From: SAR202 cluster bacterium
GTDB taxonomy: Bacteria > Chloroflexota > Dehalococcoidia > Lucifugimonadales > GCA-2719675
Reading direction: 5' to 3'
DNA length: 59,932 nt
NCBI GenBank assembly: GCA_009392295.1
Contig: VFGW01000017.1
Span: 1-59,932 of the forward strand
In this document: in pieces, positions 26,487 to 35,604 of the stretch
How the letters are laid out: every line of letters starts with the position of its first letter
Position numbering within the stretch: position 1 is the first letter of the stretch
Position numbers and translations under genes: made by a program
Notes under the pieces: generated by a model
Told to the model about the DNA's origin: nothing
Seen by the model: the letters and a program-made list of their open reading frames with translations, nothing else
Databases searched by the model: none

Positions 26487-26722
26487 CGCAAAGTTATCCA
26501 TGTGGATAACTTGTTGGTTATCGTGGACAACTTGCACTTTCTGTGGATAACTTTTTATTGTGTTTTTTGTCCACAAGTTATCAAGATTTTATACAGTGTT
26601 GTTCTTGTTTTTTTTAATAGAAAAAATTTTTTTTAAGCGGATGTAATGGTGCAAAAGAAGTTTTTCCACATTATAACCAGCCTTAATGATATTATTATTA
26701 TATATATTATCAGGAAATAAAT
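26487..26722 (+). other. oriC: Chromosomal replication origin (oriC)
   Basis: 236-bp non-coding stretch right after dnaA. DnaA boxes: TTATCCACA on the minus strand at 26501-26509 and 26542-26550; TTGTCCACA at 26567-26575 (+); TTTTCCACA at 26662-26670 (+); and variants TTATCCATG at 26494-26502 and TTGTCCACG at 26522-26530 (-). A nearly pure A/T tract at about 26605-26636 is a candidate unwinding element. By eye, + strand genes to the left are C-rich and those to the right G-rich, which fits a leading-strand switch here. Confidence 0.88.
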
Positions 26723-27991
26723 ATGTTATATAAAATTACAATAAACATAACTTCTGGAAAAGGTGGAGACGGTATCGTCAACGGAAGAAAAGAAAAGTTC
26801 ATTCCGTACGGGGGGCCTGACGGTGGAAATGGTGGTAACGGCGGAAATATATATTTCTTATTTGATCAAAACGAAAGTAATATATCTCAGTTTTTACATT
26901 CCAGAAAATTCAAAGCACAGAATGGTGAAAATGGAAGTAAAAGAAATCGACATGGAAAATCTGGAAAAGATATTATTATTCGAATTCCACCAGAAACAAA
27001 AATCACAAACTTAGATACAAAAACAGTATTGATTGAAGAGGGAGTACATGGACAAAAAGTGTTGATAGCAAAAGGAGGAAAAGGAGGAAGGGGGAATGCA
27101 GAATTTGTATCTTCCACAAACCAATACCCATTGATCTCTGAAGCTGGTGAACAAGGAGAAAGGATTACTTTACAGCTTGAACTAAATATACTTGCTGAAA
27201 TTGGAATAATAGGCTGTCCAAATGCAGGAAAATCATCATTACTCTCTAAAATAAGTAACGCAAAACCTAAAATTGCTAATTACCCATTTACTACATTAGA
27301 GCCTCAAGTTGGCGTGGTTTTACATGGGGACAGCGAAATTACAGCCGTTGAAATACCAGGTTTATTAGAAAATGCTCATAAGGGCGTCGGGCTAGGTACA
27401 GAATTTTTGAGACACCTTCAGAAAACTAAATTTCTTCTACACTTAGTCAATGGAGAATCTTTGGATCCTGTAGCAGATTACCAATTAATCCGAAATGAAA
27501 TGAAATATTACCAAAGAAATTTGATGGCTAAACAAGAAATTGTTGTTTTAACTAAGGGTGACTTGCCACAAACAAGACAGAATTCAAAAATTTTAGAAAC
27601 AAATATTTCTGAAGATTCTATTTGGGGAGGAGTAATTTCAACGTTCACAAACCAAGGCATTTCTGGGGTGTTAAACAGAATATTAAATATCAAAAATAGC
27701 CAGATCAACCAAAACCAAGATGCCCAAGAACCCAACCGGAATATAGAAATAATTTATGCACCAGTGGTTGGTGAAACTAATCAAGTAATTAAAGACAGCG
27801 AAAATGTGTATCGAATTGAGTATGCGTCAGCAAAAAGAGTTGCAAAAAACGTAGACCAGAATGACCTTTTAGCGTGGGCTCAATTTTTAGAGTATGTTAG
27901 ATCTATTGGAGCCCTAGGGGCTCTTAAAAAATCAGGCGCAAAACAAGGAGATACGGTTATTGTTGGAGATATTTCATGGATAATGGAGTAA
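26723..27991 (+). CDS. obgE: Obg family GTPase (ObgE/CgtA)
   Basis: 422-residue ribosome-assembly GTPase. The Gly-rich Obg fold fills about residues 1-155 (GGKGGRGNAEF). The G domain starts at GCPNAGKSSLLSK, with FTTLEP as switch region, then EIPGLLENA (G3, usually DxPGL; here E replaces D) and a TKGD-type G4. An OCT domain ends the protein (GDTVIVGDISWIM). ATG 26723 follows CAGGAAATAAAT. Its 3' end overlaps nadD by 16 bp. Confidence 0.94.
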   Translation: MLYKITINITSGKGGDGIVNGRKEKFIPYGGPDGGNGGNGGNIYFLFDQNESNISQFLHSRKFKAQNGENGSKRNRHGKSGKDIIIRIPPETKITNLDTKTVLIEEGVHGQKVLIAKGGKGGRGNAEFVSSTNQYPLISEAGEQGERITLQLELNILAEIGIIGCPNAGKSSLLSKISNAKPKIANYPFTTLEPQVGVVLHGDSEITAVEIPGLLENAHKGVGLGTEFLRHLQKTKFLLHLVNGESLDPVADYQLIRNEMKYYQRNLMAKQEIVVLTKGDLPQTRQNSKILETNISEDSIWGGVISTFTNQGISGVLNRILNIKNSQINQNQDAQEPNRNIEIIYAPVVGETNQVIKDSENVYRIEYASAKRVAKNVDQNDLLAWAQFLEYVRSIGALGALKKSGAKQGDTVIVGDISWIME

Positions 27992-28584
27992 AAATAGGGA
28001 TATTAGGAGGTACGTTTGACCCTATTCATTTAGGTCATTTACATTTGGCAAATCAAGCCAAAATTAAGCTAGGTTTACAAAAGGTCCTTTTTGTGCCAGC
28101 TGGCGACCCATGGATGAAAAAAAACAAATATGTGACATGTTCAACCCACAGATTAAATATGACTTATTTGGCTTTGGAAAAAGATAACGATTTTTTGGTA
28201 GATGATTTAGAAATTAAAAGACAAGGAAAATCATATACAATAGACACAATAACAGAATTAAAAAATAAATTTGGCGTGGGCTCAGTGTTTTATTTGATTG
28301 TTGGAGAGGATGTGGTTCCGCAAATCCCATTATGGAAAGACCCTTCCAAGATTATGAGAATGGTTAATTGGGCAATCGTAAGGCGAGGGTCACTACGGCT
28401 GCCAGATGCTTCGATTGACCCTGAAGTAAAATATAAATGGATCGAAAATTCAGAAGAGTTTCTTGCTATTAGTAGCTCAAAAATAAGAAAAAATGTAAAA
28501 GAAGGGCTGTCTATAAAAAAACTTGTTCACACAAATGTTGAAAAATATATTTGCGAAAACAGATTATACAAAGATTTGGACTAA
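27976..28584 (+). CDS. nadD: Nicotinate-nucleotide adenylyltransferase
   Basis: 202 residues. Converts nicotinate mononucleotide and ATP to deamido-NAD. The nucleotidyltransferase motif GGTFDPIHLGHLHLA occupies about residues 11-25, and the C-terminal motif is ISSSKIRKNVKEG (ISST-x-IR type). The obgE-nadD overlap resembles the gene pairing seen in many bacteria. pyrE starts 2 nt downstream. Confidence 0.94.
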   Translation: MDNGVKIGILGGTFDPIHLGHLHLANQAKIKLGLQKVLFVPAGDPWMKKNKYVTCSTHRLNMTYLALEKDNDFLVDDLEIKRQGKSYTIDTITELKNKFGVGSVFYLIVGEDVVPQIPLWKDPSKIMRMVNWAIVRRGSLRLPDASIDPEVKYKWIENSEEFLAISSSKIRKNVKEGLSIKKLVHTNVEKYICENRLYKDLD

Positions 28585-28586
28585 AA

Positions 28587-29144
28587 ATGCTTGATAAAAA
28601 GAAAAGAATTATGGAAATTGCGGTTAACAAGAAGGCTCTTGAATTTGGGAGATTTACCCTCACGAGCGGGCAACAGAGCCCATATTATTTTGACGGCAGA
28701 AAGCTGACGTTAGATGGTGAGGCAAGTAATTTAATAGCGGAAATATTTTTGCCTAAAATAATAGATTCTGGATCTGAATTTATCGCAGGCCCCACAATGG
28801 GGGCCGACCCAATAATAGGGTCGGTTTTATCACTTAGCTTCATAAAAAAAACACCACTTTCGGGCTTGATAATTAGAAAAGAGGCAAAGTTACACGGAAA
28901 ACAAAACTTGATTGAAGGAAATCCAGTACCAGGCAAATCAGTGGTTGTTGTAGATGACACATGTAGTACAGGCGGAAGCCTTATACATTCGATTGAAGCT
29001 GTTGAAAAATTTGGGTGCAAAGTTAGTTTGGTTTTATGTATATTGGACAGAAATATGGGCGGAAGTAGAAAAATTCAGGATGCTGGACATAAATTTTTAT
29101 CAATTTTTTCAACAAACCAGAACGGGGATTTGTATATTAACTAA
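28587..29144 (+). CDS. pyrE: Orotate phosphoribosyltransferase
   Basis: 185 residues. Forms OMP from orotate and PRPP in pyrimidine synthesis. Shows FTLTSGQQSPYYFDGRKL for orotate binding near residue 25 and the PRPP motif VVVVDDTCSTGGSL near 118. ATG 28587 starts just after the nadD stop; the frame is open upstream, but that part overlaps nadD and does not match the family. Confidence 0.93.
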   Translation: MLDKKKRIMEIAVNKKALEFGRFTLTSGQQSPYYFDGRKLTLDGEASNLIAEIFLPKIIDSGSEFIAGPTMGADPIIGSVLSLSFIKKTPLSGLIIRKEAKLHGKQNLIEGNPVPGKSVVVVDDTCSTGGSLIHSIEAVEKFGCKVSLVLCILDRNMGGSRKIQDAGHKFLSIFSTNQNGDLYIN

Positions 29145-29162
29145 CTAGGAAATTAGACTAAG

Positions 29163-29840
29163 ATGAGAATTATATTTGTTAGGCACGGTGAGTCAGAGGG
29201 AAATGTTCATAATAAAATGCAGGGAAGAAAAGATTATCCTTTGTCAGAGAAGGGTATTGAGCAGGCGGAAAAATTGAAAGTTCGCCTTTCTAATAACGGC
29301 ATTGCAATTACACATTTATATTCTAGCCCCCTCTCAAGGGCCCTGCAAACAGCAAAAATTTTATCTGAACTTTGGGACCATCAAATAGTAATTGAGCCGG
29401 GTCTACAAGAGTATGACATGGGGATTTTGTCTGGAATTTCAAAAGACAAAATTTCAACAAGTGTTCCTGAAGCTAGTAAGTACCTGAAGCATTCAGGTGA
29501 CGAATATTTTGATAAAATTGCTCGAGGAAATACGTTGAGAATAGAAACCATTTTAGAAGCGAGAATAAGAGCGCGAGAAACAATTTCAAAACTTTATAAA
29601 AAACACACGAAATCTGATATTTTATTGTGTGTTTCACACGGCGGGATAATACAAAGATTCATAGAAGAAATTTTGGAAACAGAAAAGTTTTGGAGAATAG
29701 ATATAAAGAACACTGCGTTGTTTGATTTTGATATCGAAAGTTTTTTCGATGGCGCCCAAAAACAAGAAGGGCAATTAGGCCAAACAAGTGTGAGTAAAAT
29801 TAATTTATTTAATTGTTATGCCCATCTTTTTGGAGATTAA
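29163..29840 (+). CDS. Histidine phosphatase family protein
   Basis: 225 residues of the phosphoglycerate-mutase-like superfamily. Catalytic motif VRHGESEGNVHNKMQGR lies at the N-terminus; the second catalytic His is in CVSHGGIIQRF near residue 160, and Glu in LQEYDMG. Could be a cofactor-dependent mutase, a broad phosphatase, or an alpha-ribazole phosphatase (CobC-like); sequence alone does not separate these. It lies in a likely obgE-nadD-pyrE-mfd run. Confidence 0.85.
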   Translation: MRIIFVRHGESEGNVHNKMQGRKDYPLSEKGIEQAEKLKVRLSNNGIAITHLYSSPLSRALQTAKILSELWDHQIVIEPGLQEYDMGILSGISKDKISTSVPEASKYLKHSGDEYFDKIARGNTLRIETILEARIRARETISKLYKKHTKSDILLCVSHGGIIQRFIEEILETEKFWRIDIKNTALFDFDIESFFDGAQKQEGQLGQTSVSKINLFNCYAHLFGD

Positions 29841-29845
29841 CTTGT

Positions 29846-30061
29846 ACAATCAAAAAAAATTTTAGTGATTGCTATTTAGAGAAAAAATTATGTCAACCAA
29901 CAACCTGATTAAGGAATTTATAAAAATTCCAGAATTATCTGTGATAAATGAATCTTTAAATTCTGGAAAACAAAAAACGAAAATTCAAGCATCTATTCCG
30001 GTTATTCCGTTGTTAATATCTGGGATTTGGCAAAAACAATCAGGAAAAATTTTAGTGATTG
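29846..30061 (+). repeat. 26-bp imperfect direct repeat at the mfd 5' end
   Basis: 29846-29871 and 30036-30061 match at 24 of 26 bases (only positions 8 and 9 differ, AA versus GG). The second copy codes for part of mfd (GKILVIV); the first lies in the mfd leader. The 190-bp offset is not a multiple of three. Confidence 0.8.
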
Positions 30062-33000
30062 TGCCAGATGAAGACGAAGCAAGAGATCTTGCTGAGAAGT
30101 TAAAATTTTGGAACGACGATAGAGATAATATTTTTCATTATCCTAATAACGATTCTTTGGCATATCAACTGGGAGACGCAGACAACGAAGCAACGCACCA
30201 AAGAATAGCGGCATTGTTTCCAAGAAGATCAAAAAAGCCTCAAACGATAGTTGTTGCATCAATAGACGCGGTCTTGCAAAAAACAATTTTTCCTGAGCTT
30301 TTGTTTGAATCAATGAATTTAATTGAAATCCATGATGATTTTTCTCAAAAAAAACAACTTGAGCAATGGACAAAAATAGGATATGAATACCAGCCATTTG
30401 TTAAGAACCCGGGAGAATACAGTATAAGAGGCGGGATTATAGATGTTTTCCCCATAGGTAGCGCAACTCCTTACAGGGTTGAGCTTTGGGGAGAGTGTGT
30501 TGAGAGTATTCGAACTTTTGACCAAGAAACCCAAAGATCTATCCAAGAAAAAACTTTTTTAATAGTTCCGCCGGCTAAAGAAATTGTTGTTGACAATATT
30601 TATAAGAAACAAATTCTAGATCTTTTTCAGAATTTTAATTTTAAAAACTGCAAAAGAGAAATTAAAGATAGTTTTTTTCAGAAGCTTCATAATTTGTCAT
30701 CACTTGAAGACAGAGCTATTGAAGAGTTAATTGCCGGCAATATTAAAAGCGGCAACATATTAGACTATTTTGCAGAAAATTCAATAGTGGTTTCTATTAA
30801 ATCAGCTCAAATTAAAGCTCAGGCAATAAACATTGCCAAAAAAGACAAAGAACTTCTTGATTCACTGGAATTAAGAGGAATGATTCCAAAGGGAATTCAT
30901 TCACGTTTGCACACATGGGAGAATCTTCAAACAAAAATTCAATTACATGCGAGCACAATTGATATTGATTCATATCTTGATTTAGAAGAAAAAACAAATT
31001 CAGTGATTAAAATTTTTTCCTCTATTCCAAATTCTTATAATGGTGATATGAAAAGATTTTATAACGAGGTTAAGGCTCAAATTAATAAGAAATCGGAAAT
31101 ACATATTTTCACATCTGCACCAAATATGCTTAAAGAATCTATAGATGTGAAATTTTTTGATAAAAATGTTTATATAATTGAAAACAATTCGAATGTGATT
31201 AATAGGGGAATGTCATTTCGAACTAATGATAAAGAAATATTGGTTTTTTCAGATTTAGAACTTTTTGGAATATCAAAAAACGCTTCTTTTAGAAAAAAAA
31301 GTAAATACAAACAAAAAATTGTTTTAAACTCGCTAACTCCGGGGGATTATGTTGTGCATATTGAATATGGTATTGGCAAATTTCTTGGAACACAAATTAA
31401 AAAAGACGGCAAACAGTCGGAAAGAGAATATTTAATTATTCAATACGCTGGAACCGACCAACTTTTAGTCCCTGTTGAACATTTGGAAAGATTAACTCAA
31501 TATGTTTTTCCATCAGACAGACCTCCAAGATTAACAGGTTTGGGCACGGCAGAATGGAGTCGGAGCAAAAAGCGCGCTCAAGAGGCTACGATTGAAATGG
31601 CAGGAGAATTACTAGATACTCAAGCATCTAGAGAGCTTGCAAAAAGCGTTCCTTGTAAACCAGATGATTTATGGGAACAGGAGCTTGAAATTAGCTTTCC
31701 TTATACACAGACATTTGATCAAACTGAAGCAATTAATCAAGTAAAAGAAGATATGCAAAAAACTAGGCCCATGGACAGGCTTATTTGCGGCGATGTTGGA
31801 TATGGAAAAACAGAAGTTGCACTAAGGGCTGCGTTTAAAGCGGCGGTTAACCTTCGTCAAGTTGCTATTTTAGTGCCAACTACCACCTTGGCAGAACAGC
31901 ACTTTAACACGTTTAAAGAGAGGTTGAAGCCATACCCAGTGGAAATTGAAGTTCTCTCAAGGTTGAAAACACCTGATGAGCAAGAAAAAATTATAATGAA
32001 TCTGCAAAACGGTAAAATTGATATTTGTATCGGGACCCACCGAATGCTTCAAAAAGATGTTGAGTTTGCTAATTTGGGTCTTTTAATAATAGATGAAGAG
32101 CAAAAATTTGGAGTTGCTCAAAAAGAAAAGCTTAAACAAGTTAGGAAGGAAGTTGATGTTTTGGCGCTCACAGCAACTCCAATTCCTAGAACACTTCACA
32201 TGTCGTTAGCCGGGGTGAAGGACATGAGCACAGTTGAAACGCCTCCTGAAGAAAGGCTGCCTATCAAAACTTATATTGCCTCTTACGGTAATACAGTTAT
32301 TACTGACGCTATTAAAAACGAAATAGATAGGGGAGGGCAGGCTTTTTTTATACACAACAGAATTTCTAGCATTGATAGAATTGCTGGAGAAATTAAAGAC
32401 GCAATTCCCGGTGCAAATGTTTTGGTTGCGCACGGCAGAATGAATGATGTTGCTCTTTCTGAAGCGGTGGCTGCATTTACTAAAGGCTTGGTAGACGTTT
32501 TAGTTTGCACCACAATTGTTGAATCGGGCCTAGACATACAAAATGCAAATACTATAATTATCAATCGAGCAGACACTTTTGGGTTGTCTCAGTTATACCA
32601 ATTGCGAGGCAGGGTGGGGCGGAGTTCTAGAAGAGGCTATATGTATCTTTTGGTTCCCGAGTCAAAAGCTATTTCGGAAGTAGCAGATCGAAGGTTAGAA
32701 ACAATGGAGGCAATTACGCAGTTAAGCGCAGGATTTGGTGTGGCGATGAAAGATTTGGAAATTAGAGGGGCAGGAAATGTTTTAGGGGCGGAGCAAAGCG
32801 GTCATATTAGTGCAATAGGATTTGATCTATATAACAAAATGCTTAAAGAAGCCGTTGAGCACTTACGCGCCCAGAACCAAAAAACAAAAATTCAACCAAA
32901 AAAACCTACTACAATGGTGTCAATTCAAATCCCTGCATTTATTCCAAGTGATTTTGTTTCAAATCTTTCAGCACGACTAGACTATTATCAAAAAATTGAA

Positions 33001-33357
33001 ATGATTAAAAATTTGAAAAACCTAGAAGACATTTCGGAAAATATAAGAGATAGATTTGGCCCAGCCCCAGAGGTCTTAAATAATTTGATATATATAAAAA
33101 AACTTAGTTTAATTGGACAAGAACTGGGAATAGAAAGCATAAAAAGGCAACAACAAATGATTTTAATTATGTTCCATTCTGAAATCGGCACTTTGGCGAA
33201 TAGATTAAAAAAGTATTTACAAAAAAACATTAGAATTGGACACAAGCAATTAACCGTACATTTGCCTCCAAGTTCAGGGCATGACATCAAGCTGTTTTTA
33301 GATAATATATTAAATCAGTTACGTCAATTTAAAGAAAGCATAGAAACAAATATTTAA
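29890..33357 (+). CDS. mfd: Transcription-repair coupling factor Mfd
   Basis: About 1155 residues. Removes RNA polymerase stalled at lesions and recruits UvrA. Order: UvrB-like module (about 1-330, with YQPFVKNPGEYSIRGGIIDVFP); RNA-polymerase-interaction domain (PGDYVVHIEYGIGKFLG, near 490); RecG-like translocase with Walker A GDVGYGKTEV, DEEQ box, ALTATPIPRTL and QLRGRVGRS; then the C-terminal TRCF domain. ATG 29890 is preferred to TTG 29869, though neither has a strong ribosome site. uvrA lies 3 kb downstream, outside this operon. Confidence 0.95.
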   Translation: MSTNNLIKEFIKIPELSVINESLNSGKQKTKIQASIPVIPLLISGIWQKQSGKILVIVPDEDEARDLAEKLKFWNDDRDNIFHYPNNDSLAYQLGDADNEATHQRIAALFPRRSKKPQTIVVASIDAVLQKTIFPELLFESMNLIEIHDDFSQKKQLEQWTKIGYEYQPFVKNPGEYSIRGGIIDVFPIGSATPYRVELWGECVESIRTFDQETQRSIQEKTFLIVPPAKEIVVDNIYKKQILDLFQNFNFKNCKREIKDSFFQKLHNLSSLEDRAIEELIAGNIKSGNILDYFAENSIVVSIKSAQIKAQAINIAKKDKELLDSLELRGMIPKGIHSRLHTWENLQTKIQLHASTIDIDSYLDLEEKTNSVIKIFSSIPNSYNGDMKRFYNEVKAQINKKSEIHIFTSAPNMLKESIDVKFFDKNVYIIENNSNVINRGMSFRTNDKEILVFSDLELFGISKNASFRKKSKYKQKIVLNSLTPGDYVVHIEYGIGKFLGTQIKKDGKQSEREYLIIQYAGTDQLLVPVEHLERLTQYVFPSDRPPRLTGLGTAEWSRSKKRAQEATIEMAGELLDTQASRELAKSVPCKPDDLWEQELEISFPYTQTFDQTEAINQVKEDMQKTRPMDRLICGDVGYGKTEVALRAAFKAAVNLRQVAILVPTTTLAEQHFNTFKERLKPYPVEIEVLSRLKTPDEQEKIIMNLQNGKIDICIGTHRMLQKDVEFANLGLLIIDEEQKFGVAQKEKLKQVRKEVDVLALTATPIPRTLHMSLAGVKDMSTVETPPEERLPIKTYIASYGNTVITDAIKNEIDRGGQAFFIHNRISSIDRIAGEIKDAIPGANVLVAHGRMNDVALSEAVAAFTKGLVDVLVCTTIVESGLDIQNANTIIINRADTFGLSQLYQLRGRVGRSSRRGYMYLLVPESKAISEVADRRLETMEAITQLSAGFGVAMKDLEIRGAGNVLGAEQSGHISAIGFDLYNKMLKEAVEHLRAQNQKTKIQPKKPTTMVSIQIPAFIPSDFVSNLSARLDYYQKIEMIKNLKNLEDISENIRDRFGPAPEVLNNLIYIKKLSLIGQELGIESIKRQQQMILIMFHSEIGTLANRLKKYLQKNIRIGHKQLTVHLPPSSGHDIKLFLDNILNQLRQFKESIETNI

Positions 33358-34043
33358 AAATACAGATCTTCTAAAGAAGAAATTTTCTCGCAATAGGTGT
33401 AATTTTTATAAAAATCATTTCTGTCTAATAGAATAGGGCGGATTCCCGCAGATTCTGCTCCGTTGACATCTGAAAATATTTGGTCACCAACATGAAGGGC
33501 ATTTTTAGCAGAGCTTTTAGATTGTTTTAATGCAGAGTGAAATATCCCGGGGTGTGGTTTTTCAAATCCAGCTTCTTTTGAAGTGATAGCAAAATCAATG
33601 TTTTCTGATAAACCCAAGGTGTCAACTAAACTTTTGCTTGATTCGTTTAGGTTTGAAATCAAGCCGACCATAACGTTAATATCTTTAATTTTTTTAAAAC
33701 AAGGAATTACGTCTTGGTATAACTCAAGTTTTCTTGGAAAATTTTTTACAATTTTAAATATTTCTAGAGCCACAGAGTCTTTTACCGAGATGTTATTTGC
33801 TCGCAATATTTCTTGTTCATATTTTATAAAAAAGAGGTTTTGCTCGCGAGCATTCATTTTTCTCAAGGGGTATTTGGCGTTTTGTTTTGACATTAGTTGG
33901 TCTGCATTTTTGTAACCTAAACTAACATATTCGGGCGTTAGTGAGATTCCAAAATTTTTACATGCAGCAGTCTGGATTTTATATTTTGAAGGAAAGAAAT
34001 GTGCTATAGTGCCGTAAACGTCAAAAAAAACTACTTTAATCAT
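33354..34043 (-). CDS. HAD-superfamily hydrolase
   Basis: 229 residues, subfamily IA with a helical cap. Motif I is FFDVYGTIAHF near residue 7; the second acidic residue of DxD is Tyr, as in L-2-haloacid dehalogenases and some phosphatase relatives. Motif II is GLISNLNES; Lys lies in TSKEAGFEKPHP; motif IV is HVGDQIFSDVNGA. The Tyr argues against a standard phosphatase but does not prove dehalogenase activity. Convergent with mfd, stops overlapping by 4 bp. Confidence 0.85.
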   Translation of the reverse strand: MIKVVFFDVYGTIAHFFPSKYKIQTAACKNFGISLTPEYVSLGYKNADQLMSKQNAKYPLRKMNAREQNLFFIKYEQEILRANNISVKDSVALEIFKIVKNFPRKLELYQDVIPCFKKIKDINVMVGLISNLNESSKSLVDTLGLSENIDFAITSKEAGFEKPHPGIFHSALKQSKSSAKNALHVGDQIFSDVNGAESAGIRPILLDRNDFYKNYTYCEKISSLEDLYF

Positions 34044-34107
34044 AATGGCGATATGATAGCATTTTGTGCATCAAATAAAAATATATTCCTAAAAAATAGA
34101 ATTGTTT

Positions 34108-35127
34108 ATGAATCTAAAAGCGGGCAAATTGCCAATTGAATTATTGAAAAACTCTCTTGAAATTGCTCGCGTTTACGACAAAAGGGTTTTGTTGGGACCA
34201 AAGGTTGGAGAAGATGCGGCATTATTAGATTTTGGAGATCGGCTTCTAGTTATTGCGTCTGATCCTGTTACTTTTACCACAGACAACGCGGCATGGTATA
34301 TGGCTCATGTTAACGCCAATGATTTGTATGTTACCGGCGCGAAGCCTATGTGGCTTATGGCAACTGTATTGCTACCAGTTGGCACTTCAAAAAATCAAAT
34401 AGAATCTGCATTTATTCAGCTTCACAACGCTTGTGAAGAAATTGGAGTATCTTTGATAGGGGGACATACTGAAATCACAGAAGGGGTATCAAAAATCATT
34501 TTTTCTGGAACAATTATAGGAGAAGTTGAAAAAGAAAAAGTAATTTTGTCATCCGGCGCTTCCGAGGGAGACAGTATTGTGTTGACACGGGGTATTGCCA
34601 TAGAAGGAACTGCAATTTTAGCCAAAGAAGCGGAACAACAAATTTTGGCAAATGGAGTAGACAAAGAAACAATTGTCAGGGCCAGAAATCTTTTAGTAAA
34701 ACCAGGGATTAGTGTAAAAGAAGATGTTGAGATAGCAATGTCTGGGTATAATGTTAATTCTATGCACGATCCTACAGAAGGAGGAATTAGTTCGGCTTTG
34801 TTAGAGCTTGCAACTGCTGCTAATGTGGGTTTTCAAGTTGACCAAAAATTAATTCCAGTTTTGCCTGAGTGTAGAGAAATTTCGGACGCTTTGTCAATTG
34901 ATCCCATGGGGCTGATTTCTTCGGGCTCTTTAATTATCACCTTGCCTGAAGATGACGCAAGAAGACTGGTTTTAAAATATCAAAATTTAGGGATATACGC
35001 TTGCGTTATTGGAAAAATTTTACCAGTTAGCCATGGTTGCAAGATGACAACAAGTAATGGCTTTTTAAAAAACATTGTTCAGTTTGAGCGCGACGAGCTA
35101 GCCAGATATTTTTCCAATAATCATTAG
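34108..35127 (+). CDS. AIR-synthase-related protein (HypE/PurM superfamily)
   Basis: 339 residues with the two-domain AIR synthase fold: PKVGEDAALLDFG (ATP-site Asp), HVNANDLYVTGAKP, LIGGHTEITEGV and HDPTEGGISSALLEL. These are closest to HypE, the hydrogenase-cyanide maturation protein. HypE needs a C-terminal Cys (PRIC-type tail); this protein ends in NNH without one, and no hyp or hydrogenase genes are nearby. It is better called a HypE-like kinase-family protein of unknown substrate. Start ATG 34108 or TTG 34102. Confidence 0.82.
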   Translation: MNLKAGKLPIELLKNSLEIARVYDKRVLLGPKVGEDAALLDFGDRLLVIASDPVTFTTDNAAWYMAHVNANDLYVTGAKPMWLMATVLLPVGTSKNQIESAFIQLHNACEEIGVSLIGGHTEITEGVSKIIFSGTIIGEVEKEKVILSSGASEGDSIVLTRGIAIEGTAILAKEAEQQILANGVDKETIVRARNLLVKPGISVKEDVEIAMSGYNVNSMHDPTEGGISSALLELATAANVGFQVDQKLIPVLPECREISDALSIDPMGLISSGSLIITLPEDDARRLVLKYQNLGIYACVIGKILPVSHGCKMTTSNGFLKNIVQFERDELARYFSNNH

Positions 35128-35141
35128 GCGTTTAGTAATTA

Positions 35142-35576
35142 TCATGAATTTTCCAAGCTAGCCTTTAATGCTTTAAGTTGATTTTTATCTTGGAGTTTTA
35201 TTGCCCAAGCAATCAATGGCTGCCAGAGCTTTTTGAAGCCGTACACAGTAATTTTGCAATTTAAGGACACAATCGTTTGATCGTATTTTGATTGTAAAAC
35301 ATATTCGTATTTACAGTAGGTTTTGCCCATGAAAAATCCTGTTACAAATAGGTTGGGGGGGTTAATATCCAAAACCTCCATATGAACATCGCCTTCTCCA
35401 TTTTTAAATCTTCTGATTTCTATATATTTTGTTCCTTTTGAAATTTCAAGATTTGGGTTGATTTTGATATCTAAAATGCCCGGCATCCAGTTTTTGAAGT
35501 TTTTTAAATCAGTTAGTTGTTTAAATACCAATTCTTTAGGACAATTAATTGTTTCTGAAGCTGAAAATCCGGACAT
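35142..35576 (-). CDS. SRPBCC family protein (START/polyketide-cyclase fold)
   Basis: 144 residues with the usual layout of this ligand-binding fold: ETINCPKELVFKQLTDLKNFKNWMP at the N-terminus (described in parts: a helix after the first strand and the FxxWMP turn), a central antiparallel sheet and a long C-terminal helix ending LKALKASLE. A hydrophobic ligand or lipid is likely; no function can be assigned. Convergent with the HypE-like gene and probably cotranscribed with the next gene upstream. Confidence 0.7.
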   Translation of the reverse strand: MSGFSASETINCPKELVFKQLTDLKNFKNWMPGILDIKINPNLEISKGTKYIEIRRFKNGEGDVHMEVLDINPPNLFVTGFFMGKTYCKYEYVLQSKYDQTIVSLNCKITVYGFKKLWQPLIAWAIKLQDKNQLKALKASLENS

Positions 35577-35604
35577 GGTTATAACGTGGGCCTAAGTGTT
35601 TAAG

